From NCBI GenBank assembly GCA_934717555.1, contig CAKUYY010000047.1:1-10086 (forward strand): 10,086 nucleotides of DNA. Direction: 5' to 3'. The notes under the pieces are model-generated. The model did not search any database and was not told where the DNA came from. It saw only the letters and a program-made list of their open reading frames with translations. A program made the position numbers and the translations under genes. Positions 1 to 6,041 of this stretch are shown here, one piece after another. Every line of letters begins with the position of its first letter. Position 1 is the first letter of the stretch. The stretch comes from an uncultured Clostridium sp. (GTDB lineage: Bacteria; Bacillota; Clostridia; Oscillospirales; Acutalibacteraceae).

Positions 1-260
1 TCGCTGCATACGGCGGCGCGGATTCCCCTCACTTTATTGGCCGCCATGGAAACCCCTATTCCTGTCCCACAGCAGATAAATCCCTTTTCACACTCTCCTG
101 TAGAGACAGACTTAGCAACCTGGGCGGCGATCGGGGCGTAGTTAACCGATTCCTCGCTATAGGTACCAAAGTCTTTTACTGGAATGTTCCTGCTTTCTAA
201 ATAGGCTTTGACCGCTTCTTTAATACGGTATCCGCCGTGATCTGCTCCAATTGCTATCAT
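1..260 (-). CDS. rpiB: Ribose-5-phosphate isomerase B, N-terminal part (cut by window edge)
   Basis: The product would interconvert ribose 5-phosphate and ribulose 5-phosphate in the cytosolic pentose phosphate pathway. The visible 86 residues start MIAIGADHGGYRIKEAVKAY, the typical RpiB/LacAB start with the DHGG substrate-binding motif. The segment GFICCGTGIGVSMAANKVRGIRAA follows at about residues 61-84; it holds the catalytic cysteine (CCGTG) and the phosphate-binding GTGIG loop. The ATG at 260 is preceded by an AAAGGGGA ribosome site about 6 bases away. The gene sits 14 bp after the tsaB stop and is probably the last visible gene of the fhs-tsaE-tsaB operon. The C-terminal ~60 residues lie outside the window. 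LacA/LacB (galactose-6-phosphate isomerase) share this fold, but the absence of other lac or tagatose genes nearby favours RpiB. Confidence 0.93.
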   Translation of the reverse strand, partial: MIAIGADHGGYRIKEAVKAYLESRNIPVKDFGTYSEESVNYAPIAAQVAKSVSTGECEKGFICCGTGIGVSMAANKVRGIRAAVCS

Positions 261-274
261 AGATAATCCCCTTT

Positions 275-997
275 TTAATTCTGTGATGAATCCGACAGCG
301 TAAGTGCCTGTCTCTTTCTCAATTCCCTTTCTGCCTGCGGCGGCCGCAAATATACCGGCATCAGCTGCGCCGCGGTCTCCCATTCTTCCCTGCTTTTACA
401 GGCTGCCGCTTTTGCCACACCACTGGCCCGCTGCATCCTCAACGCCTCTGGAACCGTTGCAATCAAAAGATTGACATATTTTATCTTATTATAACATAAA
501 TCGGCCCCATCTCCAACGAAAAAGATAGGTTTTTCTATTTTTAAAAGATCCTGCTCTAATTGATCTATGGAAAGCGCCCTATCTTCTGTCAGGCGGGTGA
601 TAACGCCTTGCTCTACTGTAAACAAGGCGTTGTAAACCTGGTTGCAGCGCGCGTCCATGACAGCACACACTACACCCTCCACATAATCCGTCTGGTACGC
701 CATAGCTTCTAAGGTAGATACCGGAATACAACATTTGTCTTCCGCCATTGCCATTCCTTTTACCGCCGCCACACCAATGCGAATCCCGGTAAAAGATCCC
801 GGTCCCGCTGCGATGGCAAATGCATCCATATCCTGAAGCTGATAGTTCGTATTGGAAAGCAAATCCTGGACCATGGGCATAAGAGTTTGGCTGTGAGTGA
901 GCTTGGTATGAATAAAAAACTCTCCTTTTAGCACACCATCTTCCAGGATCGCTACAGAAGCCGCTTTCGCAGAGGAATCAATTGCCAATAGTCTCAT
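275..997 (-). CDS. tsaB: tRNA t6A biosynthesis protein TsaB (YeaZ)
   Basis: TsaB is the non-catalytic ASKHA-fold partner of TsaD in the threonylcarbamoyl transfer that makes N6-threonylcarbamoyladenosine at position 37 of ANN-decoding tRNAs. The 240-residue product starts MRLLAIDSSAKAASVAIL, the classic first strand with the IDSS motif. It continues with HSQTLMPMVQDLL (about 39-51) and AIAAGPGSFTGIRIGVA (about 61-77), the most conserved TsaB segment, and ends with the typical PVYLRPPQAER (about 215-225). I chose the ATG at 997 rather than the upstream in-frame ATG at 1069: the extra 24 residues are low-complexity, lie inside tsaE and do not belong to the family. GAGGGAG lies about 10 bases upstream. 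The start overlaps the tsaE stop as ATGA, so translation is probably coupled. TsaD and RimI, frequent neighbours, are not in the visible part. Confidence 0.95.
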   Translation of the reverse strand: MRLLAIDSSAKAASVAILEDGVLKGEFFIHTKLTHSQTLMPMVQDLLSNTNYQLQDMDAFAIAAGPGSFTGIRIGVAAVKGMAMAEDKCCIPVSTLEAMAYQTDYVEGVVCAVMDARCNQVYNALFTVEQGVITRLTEDRALSIDQLEQDLLKIEKPIFFVGDGADLCYNKIKYVNLLIATVPEALRMQRASGVAKAAACKSREEWETAAQLMPVYLRPPQAERELRKRQALTLSDSSQN

Positions 998-1431
998 GAT
1001 AGTGCCACTCCCTCTACTTGTATCACTCTTTGGGATTCCTTGTTTCCTGGGCGGATGGTGATGCGCCACGCTCCCTCTGGCAGGGCCGCCTCAATGTTTT
1101 CACTCCACTCCGTCACCAGGACAGCCCCCAAATCCAAATAATCGAAAAAGCCAGTGGAATATAGGTCATCCCAGCTGTTTACCCGATACATATCAAAGTG
1201 ATAGAGAGGCAACCGCCCCTGATATTCATGAACCAGTGCGAAAGTCGGGCTGGACACTTGATCCGTTATTCCCAGCCCTCTGGCCAGGCCGAGGACAAAG
1301 GCTGTTTTTCCCATTCCCATCCCTCCAAACAGGGCGATCACTTCACCGCCCTTGAGCTGGGCGGCCAACTTTTCCCCAAACGCCTCTGTCTGTTCCGGAG
1401 ATTCGGTAGTCAGTTCCCATATATGTTCCAT
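994..1431 (-). CDS. tsaE: tRNA t6A biosynthesis ATPase TsaE (YjeE)
   Basis: TsaE is the small P-loop ATPase that binds the TsaB-TsaD complex and is needed for its turnover during t6A37 formation on tRNA. The product has 145 residues, normal for the family. Visible motifs are Walker A GGMGMGKT at residues 36-43, the family-specific SSPTF segment at 60-64 followed by LVHEY, HFDMYR at 78-83, and VTEWSENIE at 106-114 with the conserved tryptophan. Walker A reads GGMGMGKT where many relatives have GDLGAGKT; the essential G, K and T remain. The start lies only 4 bp after the fhs stop. The nearest purine-rich site (AGAAGGG) is within the end of fhs and rather far from the ATG, so the gene may rely on re-initiation after fhs. 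Its stop overlaps the tsaB start. Confidence 0.95.
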   Translation of the reverse strand: MEHIWELTTESPEQTEAFGEKLAAQLKGGEVIALFGGMGMGKTAFVLGLARGLGITDQVSSPTFALVHEYQGRLPLYHFDMYRVNSWDDLYSTGFFDYLDLGAVLVTEWSENIEAALPEGAWRITIRPGNKESQRVIQVEGVALS

Positions 1432-1435
1432 ATGA

Positions 1436-3112
1436 TTAAAATAACCCTTCTATAACGCCTTGTTCATTCACGTCGATCTTTTCCGCCGCCGGCACTTTAG
1501 GAAGCCCCGGCATTGTCATAATATTGCCTGTCAAGACCACCACAAAACCGGCCCCATTGGATAAGCGGGCCTCTCTTACTGTAATCTGAAAACCCTTCGG
1601 ACGCCCTAATAAAGATGGATTATCAGATAGAGAATACTGCGTCTTTGCGATACATACCGGTAAATGATCCCCGCCTAAGGCCTCTATCTCTTTGAGATTC
1701 TTCTCCGCGGCCGCAGTATACTGAACACCATCCGCGCCGTATATATTTGTGGCAATCGCCTGGATTTTCTCCTTCAAAGGCAGATTAGAAGAATAAATCG
1801 GGGCAAAACTTTGGGAACCGTCGTTTTCTTCAATGACTTTTACCACCGTTTTCGCCAGTTCCACGCCGCCTTCGCCTCCCTTTCCGAACACCTCGGAAAG
1901 GGCATAGGGCACGCCCAATTCTTTGCAACAGTCATCGATTACTTTTAATTCCGCGTCGGTATCTGTGTGGAATCTATTGATCGCTACTACCACCGGCAGC
2001 CCAAACTTCTGCATATTTTCCACATGTGCTTTCAGATTGACGATGCCTTTTTCCAAAGCCGGCACATTTTCCTGTGCCAGGTCCACCTTTGCTACCCCGC
2101 CGTTGTACTTCAGAGCCCGTACTGTGGCCACTACGACGACAGCGGAAGGCTTCAGTCCCGCCAAACGGCACTTGATATCAAAGAACTTTTCCGCTCCCAA
2201 ATCGGAACCAAAGCCCGCCTCTGTAATACAGTAATCCGCCAGCTTCAATCCCAAACGGGTAGCCCGCACGGAATTACAACCATGAGCGATATTGGCAAAG
2301 GGGCCGCCATGCATGATCGCGGGAGTACCCTCCAATGTCTGGACCAGATTGGGCAAAATAGCGTCTTTCAGCAGGGCAGTCATGGCGCCGTCCGCCTTTA
2401 GATCGCGGGCAAATACCGGCTGGTTATCAAAAGTATAGGCTACCAGGATATCCCCCAAACGCTTTTTCAAGTCGGATAAGTCCTTAGCCAGGCACAAAAT
2501 AGCCATTACTTCACTGGCCACCGTGATGATAAACCCGTCTTCCCGCGGGACACCGTTGATCTTGCCGCCCAAGCCGGCCACAATGTTTCTCAATTCCCGG
2601 TCGTTCATATCCATACACCGTTTGATGACAATCCGGCGCTGGTCGATTCCCAATGTATTTCCCTGATGGATATGATTATCCAGCATAGCGCAAAGCAGAT
2701 TATTGGCCGCCGTAATCGCGTGCATGTCCCCTGTAAAATGCAGGTTGATATCCTCCATGGGCAGCACCTGAGCATATCCGCCTCCGGCCGCTCCGCCCTT
2801 GATACCAAATACAGGACCAAGAGAGGGTTCACGCAGAGCGATGATAGCCTTCTTGCCTATTTTTGCCATGGCCTGTCCCAATCCAGCTGTGGTAGTGGTT
2901 TTTCCCTCTCCAGCAGGAGTAGGATTGATGGCTGTCACTAAAATAAGCTTTCCGTCCGGCTGATCCTGCAAACGCTGGAATAAGGATTCATTGAGTTTTG
3001 CCTTGTATCGTCCATAGGGCTCCAATTCCTCTTCCTGGATGCCCAGCTGCTCGGCAATCCGGGTAATGGGCTGTAATGTAGCTTGTTGTGCAATTTCAAT
3101 ATCGGTCAGCAT
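1436..3112 (-). CDS. fhs: Formate-tetrahydrofolate ligase (10-formyl-THF synthetase)
   Basis: The enzyme joins formate to tetrahydrofolate using ATP, giving 10-formyl-THF. It serves acetogenesis (Wood-Ljungdahl methyl branch), purine degradation or one-carbon supply for biosynthesis, in the cytosol. The 558-residue length matches characterised clostridial enzymes. Visible motifs are the P-loop TPAGEGKT at residues 65-72, the family signature GIKGGAAGGGY at 103-113, HGGPFANIAHGCNS at 268-281, and the second signature VATVRALKYNGG at 328-339. The ATG at 3112 follows an AGAAGGAG ribosome site about 8 bases upstream, and the N-terminus MLTDIEIAQQA is family-like. It is the first gene of a compact minus-strand run with tsaE, tsaB and rpiB. 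Nothing in the window shows whether the host is an acetogen: no other Wood-Ljungdahl gene is present, and many non-acetogenic Clostridia carry fhs. Confidence 0.98.
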   Translation of the reverse strand: MLTDIEIAQQATLQPITRIAEQLGIQEEELEPYGRYKAKLNESLFQRLQDQPDGKLILVTAINPTPAGEGKTTTTAGLGQAMAKIGKKAIIALREPSLGPVFGIKGGAAGGGYAQVLPMEDINLHFTGDMHAITAANNLLCAMLDNHIHQGNTLGIDQRRIVIKRCMDMNDRELRNIVAGLGGKINGVPREDGFIITVASEVMAILCLAKDLSDLKKRLGDILVAYTFDNQPVFARDLKADGAMTALLKDAILPNLVQTLEGTPAIMHGGPFANIAHGCNSVRATRLGLKLADYCITEAGFGSDLGAEKFFDIKCRLAGLKPSAVVVVATVRALKYNGGVAKVDLAQENVPALEKGIVNLKAHVENMQKFGLPVVVAINRFHTDTDAELKVIDDCCKELGVPYALSEVFGKGGEGGVELAKTVVKVIEENDGSQSFAPIYSSNLPLKEKIQAIATNIYGADGVQYTAAAEKNLKEIEALGGDHLPVCIAKTQYSLSDNPSLLGRPKGFQITVREARLSNGAGFVVVLTGNIMTMPGLPKVPAAEKIDVNEQGVIEGLF

Positions 3113-3143
3113 ATTGAATTCTCCTTCTACAGATGATAACAGA

Positions 3144-3170
3144 ATTATAACACAATACAGGAAATGTTAA
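3144..3170 (-). promoter_or_regulatory. Candidate sigma-A promoter for the fhs-tsaE-tsaB-rpiB operon
   Basis: Read on the minus strand there is a perfect TATAAT -10 (plus coordinates 3144-3149). A TTAACA -35-like element (3165-3170) lies 15 bp upstream, which is short of the optimal 17. Transcription would begin near 3137 and give a leader of about 25 nt before the fhs ATG. The -10 is convincing by sequence and position; the -35 is weak or mis-spaced. Confidence 0.5.
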
Positions 3171-3180
3171 AAGTATTTAC

Positions 3181-3209
3181 TTGAACTTACTTACGAATAA
3201 TAATATAAT
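3181..3209 (+). promoter_or_regulatory. Sigma-A-type promoter for the SEDS gene
   Basis: TTGAAC at 3181-3186 (4 of 6 consensus bases) and a perfect TATAAT at 3204-3209 are separated by exactly 17 bp in an AT-rich stretch. Transcription would start near 3216 and give a leader of about 105 nt before the ATG at 3322. The leader holds a small TGAGG-T6-CCTCA hairpin (3230-3245) without a following T run. I recognise no riboswitch in it. The promoter diverges from the fhs promoter 11 bp away, so the two may interfere with each other or share regulators. Confidence 0.65.
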
Positions 3210-3321
3210 GAAACGGAAGATTTCAGCTTTGAGGTTTTTTCCTCATTCCTGTTGCAAGATGTTTTCTACTCTTACATAGCCCAATAGCTGCATTTCGCAC
3301 ACTGAAAAAAGGGGGCAAGCT

Positions 3322-4491
3322 ATGCGAAAAGTATTACATTCCATGGCTGACTACTTTAGCCGAACTGATAAAATTTTTTGGCTGATCAGCCTGCTGACCA
3401 CTGCTTACGGCCTTATTTTGATTTACAGCGTTACCCGGGCCGGGGGCAATTTCTTTCGAACCCAGGTCATGGCGGTTACCCTGGGATATATCGCCGCTGT
3501 TATCGTTTCTCTGATGAATTATGAATTCATCGCCAAACTTTGGCCTGTGATAGCCGGAGTCTGTATCGGTCTAATTTTTCTCACTTATTTTGTTGGGCGC
3601 AATATTACCGGCACCGACGATACCGCCTGGCTTACTCTGCCCGGTGGAATCAGTTTCCAGCCAGCCGAACTAGTAAAGATTGGTTTTATTATTACATTTT
3701 CCAAGCATCTGGCAGTTTTAAAGGAAAGGGAAAAGCTTCATTCTTTCCCACAGGTCTGTCTGCTGGCCGTCCATGCGTTGATCCCCATCGCTCTAGTCCA
3801 TTTTCAGGGTGACGACGGTACCGCGTTGGTATTTGCTTTTATGTTCTTGATCATGTGTTTTGCCGCCGGTATCCAGCTGCGTTATTTCTTTATTGTTTTT
3901 GCCGCCGCAGCTGCCGGGATTCCCTTTATCTGGAATGTCTTTATGCACGATGAACAGCGCAGCCGTTTTCTAGCTCTACTGGATTTGGACGCTAACTCCA
4001 TGGGAAAGGGCTATCAGCAATACCAGGGAAAGATCTCTATCGCCTCTGGAGAACTCACGGGGCGGGGATTATTTAACGGTCCCCGGGTAGACCGGAGTTC
4101 TGTCCCTTTTCAGGAAAATGATTTTATTTTTACGGTAGCCGGCGAAGAACTGGGATTCATTGGTTGCGTTCTCGTTTTGGGCCTTTTGCTTCTATTGATG
4201 CTCCGCGCCCTGCAAAACGCCGCTTCCTCAAAAGATGCTTTAGGTAAATATATTTGTGTGGGATTCTTTTCTATGATCGCCACCCAGACTTGCATCAACA
4301 TAGGTATGGTGCTGGGGCTAATCCCTGTTATCGGCATCACCCTTCCTTTCTTCAGCGCGGGAGGTTCTTCCGTAGCCTGCCTCTATTTAGGAGTGGGATT
4401 GGTGGAAAGTGTGCATATGCACCAATACGCCTCTGACAAAGTCTCTTTAAACCTACAAGCCCGCCGGAATATTTCCTTGAGCCGTGGTTGA
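3322..4491 (+). CDS. SEDS-family peptidoglycan glycosyltransferase (RodA/FtsW-like)
   Basis: SEDS proteins are polytopic membrane enzymes that polymerise lipid II into glycan strands together with a class B penicillin-binding protein, in elongation (RodA) or division (FtsW). The 389-residue product has about ten hydrophobic segments (first at about 17-35). It carries the family's SFQPAELVKI at 111-120, a GDDGTALVF segment at 163-171, and QENDFIFTVAGEELGF at 264-279. The Asp in ENDFIF (about 267) corresponds to the catalytic Asp of RodA. PFFSAGGSS near the C-terminus is also diagnostic. The usual G-x-R-R-W-I loop reads GTDDTAWLTLPGG here (97-109), a divergent form. GGGGG lies about 7 bases before the ATG. 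No PBP, MreB or min gene is adjacent, so I cannot decide between RodA, FtsW and a sporulation-type paralogue (SpoVE) and give no symbol. It appears to be transcribed alone. Confidence 0.92.
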   Translation: MRKVLHSMADYFSRTDKIFWLISLLTTAYGLILIYSVTRAGGNFFRTQVMAVTLGYIAAVIVSLMNYEFIAKLWPVIAGVCIGLIFLTYFVGRNITGTDDTAWLTLPGGISFQPAELVKIGFIITFSKHLAVLKEREKLHSFPQVCLLAVHALIPIALVHFQGDDGTALVFAFMFLIMCFAAGIQLRYFFIVFAAAAAGIPFIWNVFMHDEQRSRFLALLDLDANSMGKGYQQYQGKISIASGELTGRGLFNGPRVDRSSVPFQENDFIFTVAGEELGFIGCVLVLGLLLLLMLRALQNAASSKDALGKYICVGFFSMIATQTCINIGMVLGLIPVIGITLPFFSAGGSSVACLYLGVGLVESVHMHQYASDKVSLNLQARRNISLSRG

Positions 4492-4516
4492 AATTTCCAA
4501 AAAAATATGATATTAT
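4488..4516 (+). promoter_or_regulatory. Sigma-A-type promoter for the TM1266-hydEGF operon
   Basis: TTGAAA (4488-4493) and TATTAT (4511-4516) each match consensus at 5 of 6 positions and are spaced by exactly 17 bp. The -35 overlaps the TGA stop of the SEDS gene (4489-4491). Transcription would begin near 4523, leaving an untranslated leader of about 207 nt before the regulator ATG at 4730. It is the only convincing promoter I see between the SEDS gene and hydF. Confidence 0.65.
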
Positions 4517-4522
4517 GAGAAT

Positions 4523-4729
4523 AACTCCTATTTTCTAATCTCAAAGAAACAGTTCTGAGAGAAAAGAAACAAAGAGATTTGGTAACAATCGAACAAAATT
4601 CGTACTGACACATGAGGGTCTGTCCCAAATGAGAAGGCGGTGAGAAAAGAAATATATTTTCTATCCCTGCGCCTGTCTATACAGCCGCAGGGATTTTTTA
4701 TAACAAATAAAGAGGAAAGGATCAGATCT
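4523..4729 (+). promoter_or_regulatory. Long 5' leader of the hyd operon, candidate attenuator RNA
   Basis: This stretch carries no credible gene. From its predicted start it is rich in A and purine runs. It can form AATCTC/GAGATT (4537-4542 with 4574-4579) or the alternative TCTCA/TGAGA (4539-4543 with 4556-4560). It can also form a GGG-TCTGT-CCC hairpin (4616-4626), an AU-rich AGAAAA/TTTTCT hairpin (4643-4662), and then the strong terminator hairpin at 4663-4699. AGGCG at 4635-4639 is complementary to CGCCT at 4670-4674 in the terminator's 5' arm, a possible five-base antiterminator nucleus. The mutually exclusive pairings plus a terminator just ahead of the ribosome site suggest regulated read-through. 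It does not show the T-box AGGGUGGNACCGCG element or any riboswitch consensus I know. The simpler reading is a terminator for the SEDS gene with some read-through. Confidence 0.4.
4663..4699 (+). terminator. Strong intrinsic terminator or attenuator ahead of the hyd operon
   Basis: ATCCCTGCG (4663-4671) pairs perfectly with CGCAGGGAT (4686-4694). After a single C-C mismatch, CTGT (4673-4676) pairs with ACAG (4681-4684) around a CTAT tetraloop. A run of six T (4694-4699) follows directly. That is 13 pairs with a U tract, a textbook intrinsic terminator. It ends about 30 bp before the regulator ATG, and no clear promoter lies between them, so transcripts from 4523 or from the SEDS gene must pass through it. 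Confidence 0.8.
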
Positions 4730-4999
4730 ATGGAAACACGGATCGCTTTGATCGGAATTATTGTGGAAGACCGTACCGCAACAGAAAAACTCAATAAAGT
4801 TTTGCATGATTATGGGGATTATATCATCGGGCGTATGGGAATTCCCTACCGCGACAAAGAGGTCAGTATTATCAGCGTAGTAGTAGACGCCCCACAACAG
4901 GATATCAGCGCTTTATCCGGCAAATTGGGTATGATATCGGGAATCAATGTCAAAACCATCTATTCAAAGGCAGGTGCTGCTGATGACCGTTCCCATTAA
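4730..4999 (+). CDS. TM1266-family putative regulator of the iron-only hydrogenase system
   Basis: This small 89-residue protein has an ACT/NikR-C-like ferredoxin fold by family. It is named after Thermotoga maritima TM1266 and is regularly encoded beside [FeFe]-hydrogenase maturation genes. Its biochemical role is not established. The sequence shows the family pattern: METRIALIGIIVEDRTATEKLNKVLHDYG, then IIGRMGIPYRDKEVSIISVVVDAP (about 32-55), then ALSGKLGMISGINVKTIYSK (about 61-80). I start at the ATG at 4730, which has GAGGAAAGG about 9 bases upstream. An in-frame GTG at 4640 would add 30 residues foreign to the family and run through the terminator hairpin. No helix-turn-helix is visible, so a DNA-binding role is not supported by sequence; a small-ligand or protein partner is more likely. 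The 3' end overlaps hydE by 17 bp. Confidence 0.9.
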   Translation: METRIALIGIIVEDRTATEKLNKVLHDYGDYIIGRMGIPYRDKEVSIISVVVDAPQQDISALSGKLGMISGINVKTIYSKAGAADDRSH

Positions 5000-5954
5000 G
5001 CCAGAGATCTACGTCTTAACCAGCCTGTTAGAACAAGAAGATTTTTCTGAAATCTTTTCTCTGGCGGATCAAGTACGGGCACAGCATAAAGGTAACGATA
5101 TTCAAATACGGGCCATTTTGGAATTTTCCAACTACTGCCGCCGGCAATGCCGGTACTGCGGCTTAAACGCCCGGAATCAGCATTGCGGGCGTTTTCGTAT
5201 GGAACCGGAAGAAATGATACAGGCGGCCCATGAAGCTTATCAGGCGGGGTATCGCACTATCGTTTTGCAGTCTGGGGAAGATCCCTGGTATACGCCGAAA
5301 CGTCTAGGGCAAATCATCCAGGAAATAAAAAGAGATCCCATTGCCGTAACCGTAAGCTGCGGGGAAATGAGCAAAGACGCTTATGCTCATCTCAAAGCAT
5401 GCGGGGCGGACCGTTATTTGATCAAACACGAAACAGCGGATGAAACCATTTATGCATCCCTGCATCCCTGCGGCACTCTGAAAAACCGGGTACAATGCCT
5501 AAAAAATCTGAAACAGTTGGGATTTGAAACCGGAAGCGGTTTCATGATAGGCCTCCCTGGTCAAACAGCTCGGACTATCGCGCAAGATTTGCTTTTGCTC
5601 AAGGAAATCCCCTGCGATATGGCAGGCATTGGTCCTTTTATCCCACATCCCGATACAGAATTGAAGGATCACTCCCCCGGCAGTATTGAAATGACCAAAC
5701 GGGCGGTAGCACTCGCCCGCCTATTACTGCCGGAATGTAACCTTCCCGCCACCACTTCCCTTGGAGTGCTGGACGCATCGGAGAAAGACCATATTTTTTC
5801 CTGCGGCGCCAATGTCATCATGAGAAAAATTACCCCTACTCGTTACAAACGGTTATATGAGATCTATCCCGCTCAGTTTGGGGAAACCGATATTATCCAG
5901 CAACGCCAGGAATTAGAGCAGCAAATCCGCTCTTTGGGAAGGAATCCCGTTTGA
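4983..5954 (+). CDS. hydE: [FeFe]-hydrogenase H-cluster radical SAM maturase HydE
   Basis: HydE is a radical SAM enzyme that acts on the Fe(CO)2(CN)-cysteine synthon made by HydG, on the way to the 2Fe subcluster of the H-cluster. The 323-residue product has the CX3CX2C motif CRRQCRYC (C52, C56, C59) for the [4Fe-4S] cluster. It then shows TIVLQSGEDPWY (about 89-100), DRYLIKHETAD, GSGFMIGLPGQT, GIGPFIPHPDTEL and LPATTSLGVLD, all close to Thermotoga HydE. The C-terminal cysteines that bind a second, dispensable cluster in Thermotoga HydE are absent: the last 35 or so residues contain no Cys. I chose the ATG at 4983, with AGGTG about 7 bases upstream; an ATG at 4947 would add 12 residues and has a poorer site. 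It overlaps the regulator gene and is probably translationally coupled to it. An 87-bp gap with no clear promoter separates it from hydG. Confidence 0.96.
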   Translation: MTVPIKPEIYVLTSLLEQEDFSEIFSLADQVRAQHKGNDIQIRAILEFSNYCRRQCRYCGLNARNQHCGRFRMEPEEMIQAAHEAYQAGYRTIVLQSGEDPWYTPKRLGQIIQEIKRDPIAVTVSCGEMSKDAYAHLKACGADRYLIKHETADETIYASLHPCGTLKNRVQCLKNLKQLGFETGSGFMIGLPGQTARTIAQDLLLLKEIPCDMAGIGPFIPHPDTELKDHSPGSIEMTKRAVALARLLLPECNLPATTSLGVLDASEKDHIFSCGANVIMRKITPTRYKRLYEIYPAQFGETDIIQQRQELEQQIRSLGRNPV

Positions 5955-6041
5955 TGAAAATATACCTGTTTATCTTTGCTGGAAAAATACCAAGTTAAAA
6001 ATCACCAATGGTGTAAAACTATTTAAAAGGAAGTATAGAGT

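Noticed and set aside
998..1069. 24-residue N-terminal extension of TsaB starting MAHHHPPRK
   Set aside because: It lies inside tsaE in another frame, is unlike the family, and the internal ATG at 997 begins exactly at the conserved MRLLAIDSS with ATGA coupling.
1967..2401. Plus-strand open frame of 144 codons
   Set aside because: It is antisense to fhs, has no ribosome site or family resemblance, and fhs is intact and conserved across this region.
4612..4643. Two tiny overlapping ORFs in the leader (MRVCPK and MRRR) as a leader peptide
   Set aside because: They have no ribosome site at usable spacing and no run of regulatory codons, and such short frames are expected by chance.
4523..4699. 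T-box or known riboswitch in the hyd leader
   Set aside because: The T-box consensus is absent, and I could not match the core sequences of the common riboswitch classes I recall.
4640..4729. 30-codon GTG-start extension of the TM1266-type gene
   Set aside because: It would translate through the terminator hairpin and adds residues foreign to the family; the ATG at 4730 has a good ribosome site.
6002..6012. Small palindrome CACC-AAT-GGTG between hydE and hydG
   Set aside because: The stem is only four pairs with no T run, and no promoter elements lie beside it, so it is likely chance.
5955..6041. Independent promoter for hydG in the 87-bp gap
   Set aside because: No -35/-10 pair with acceptable spacing was found; read-through from hydE is simpler.
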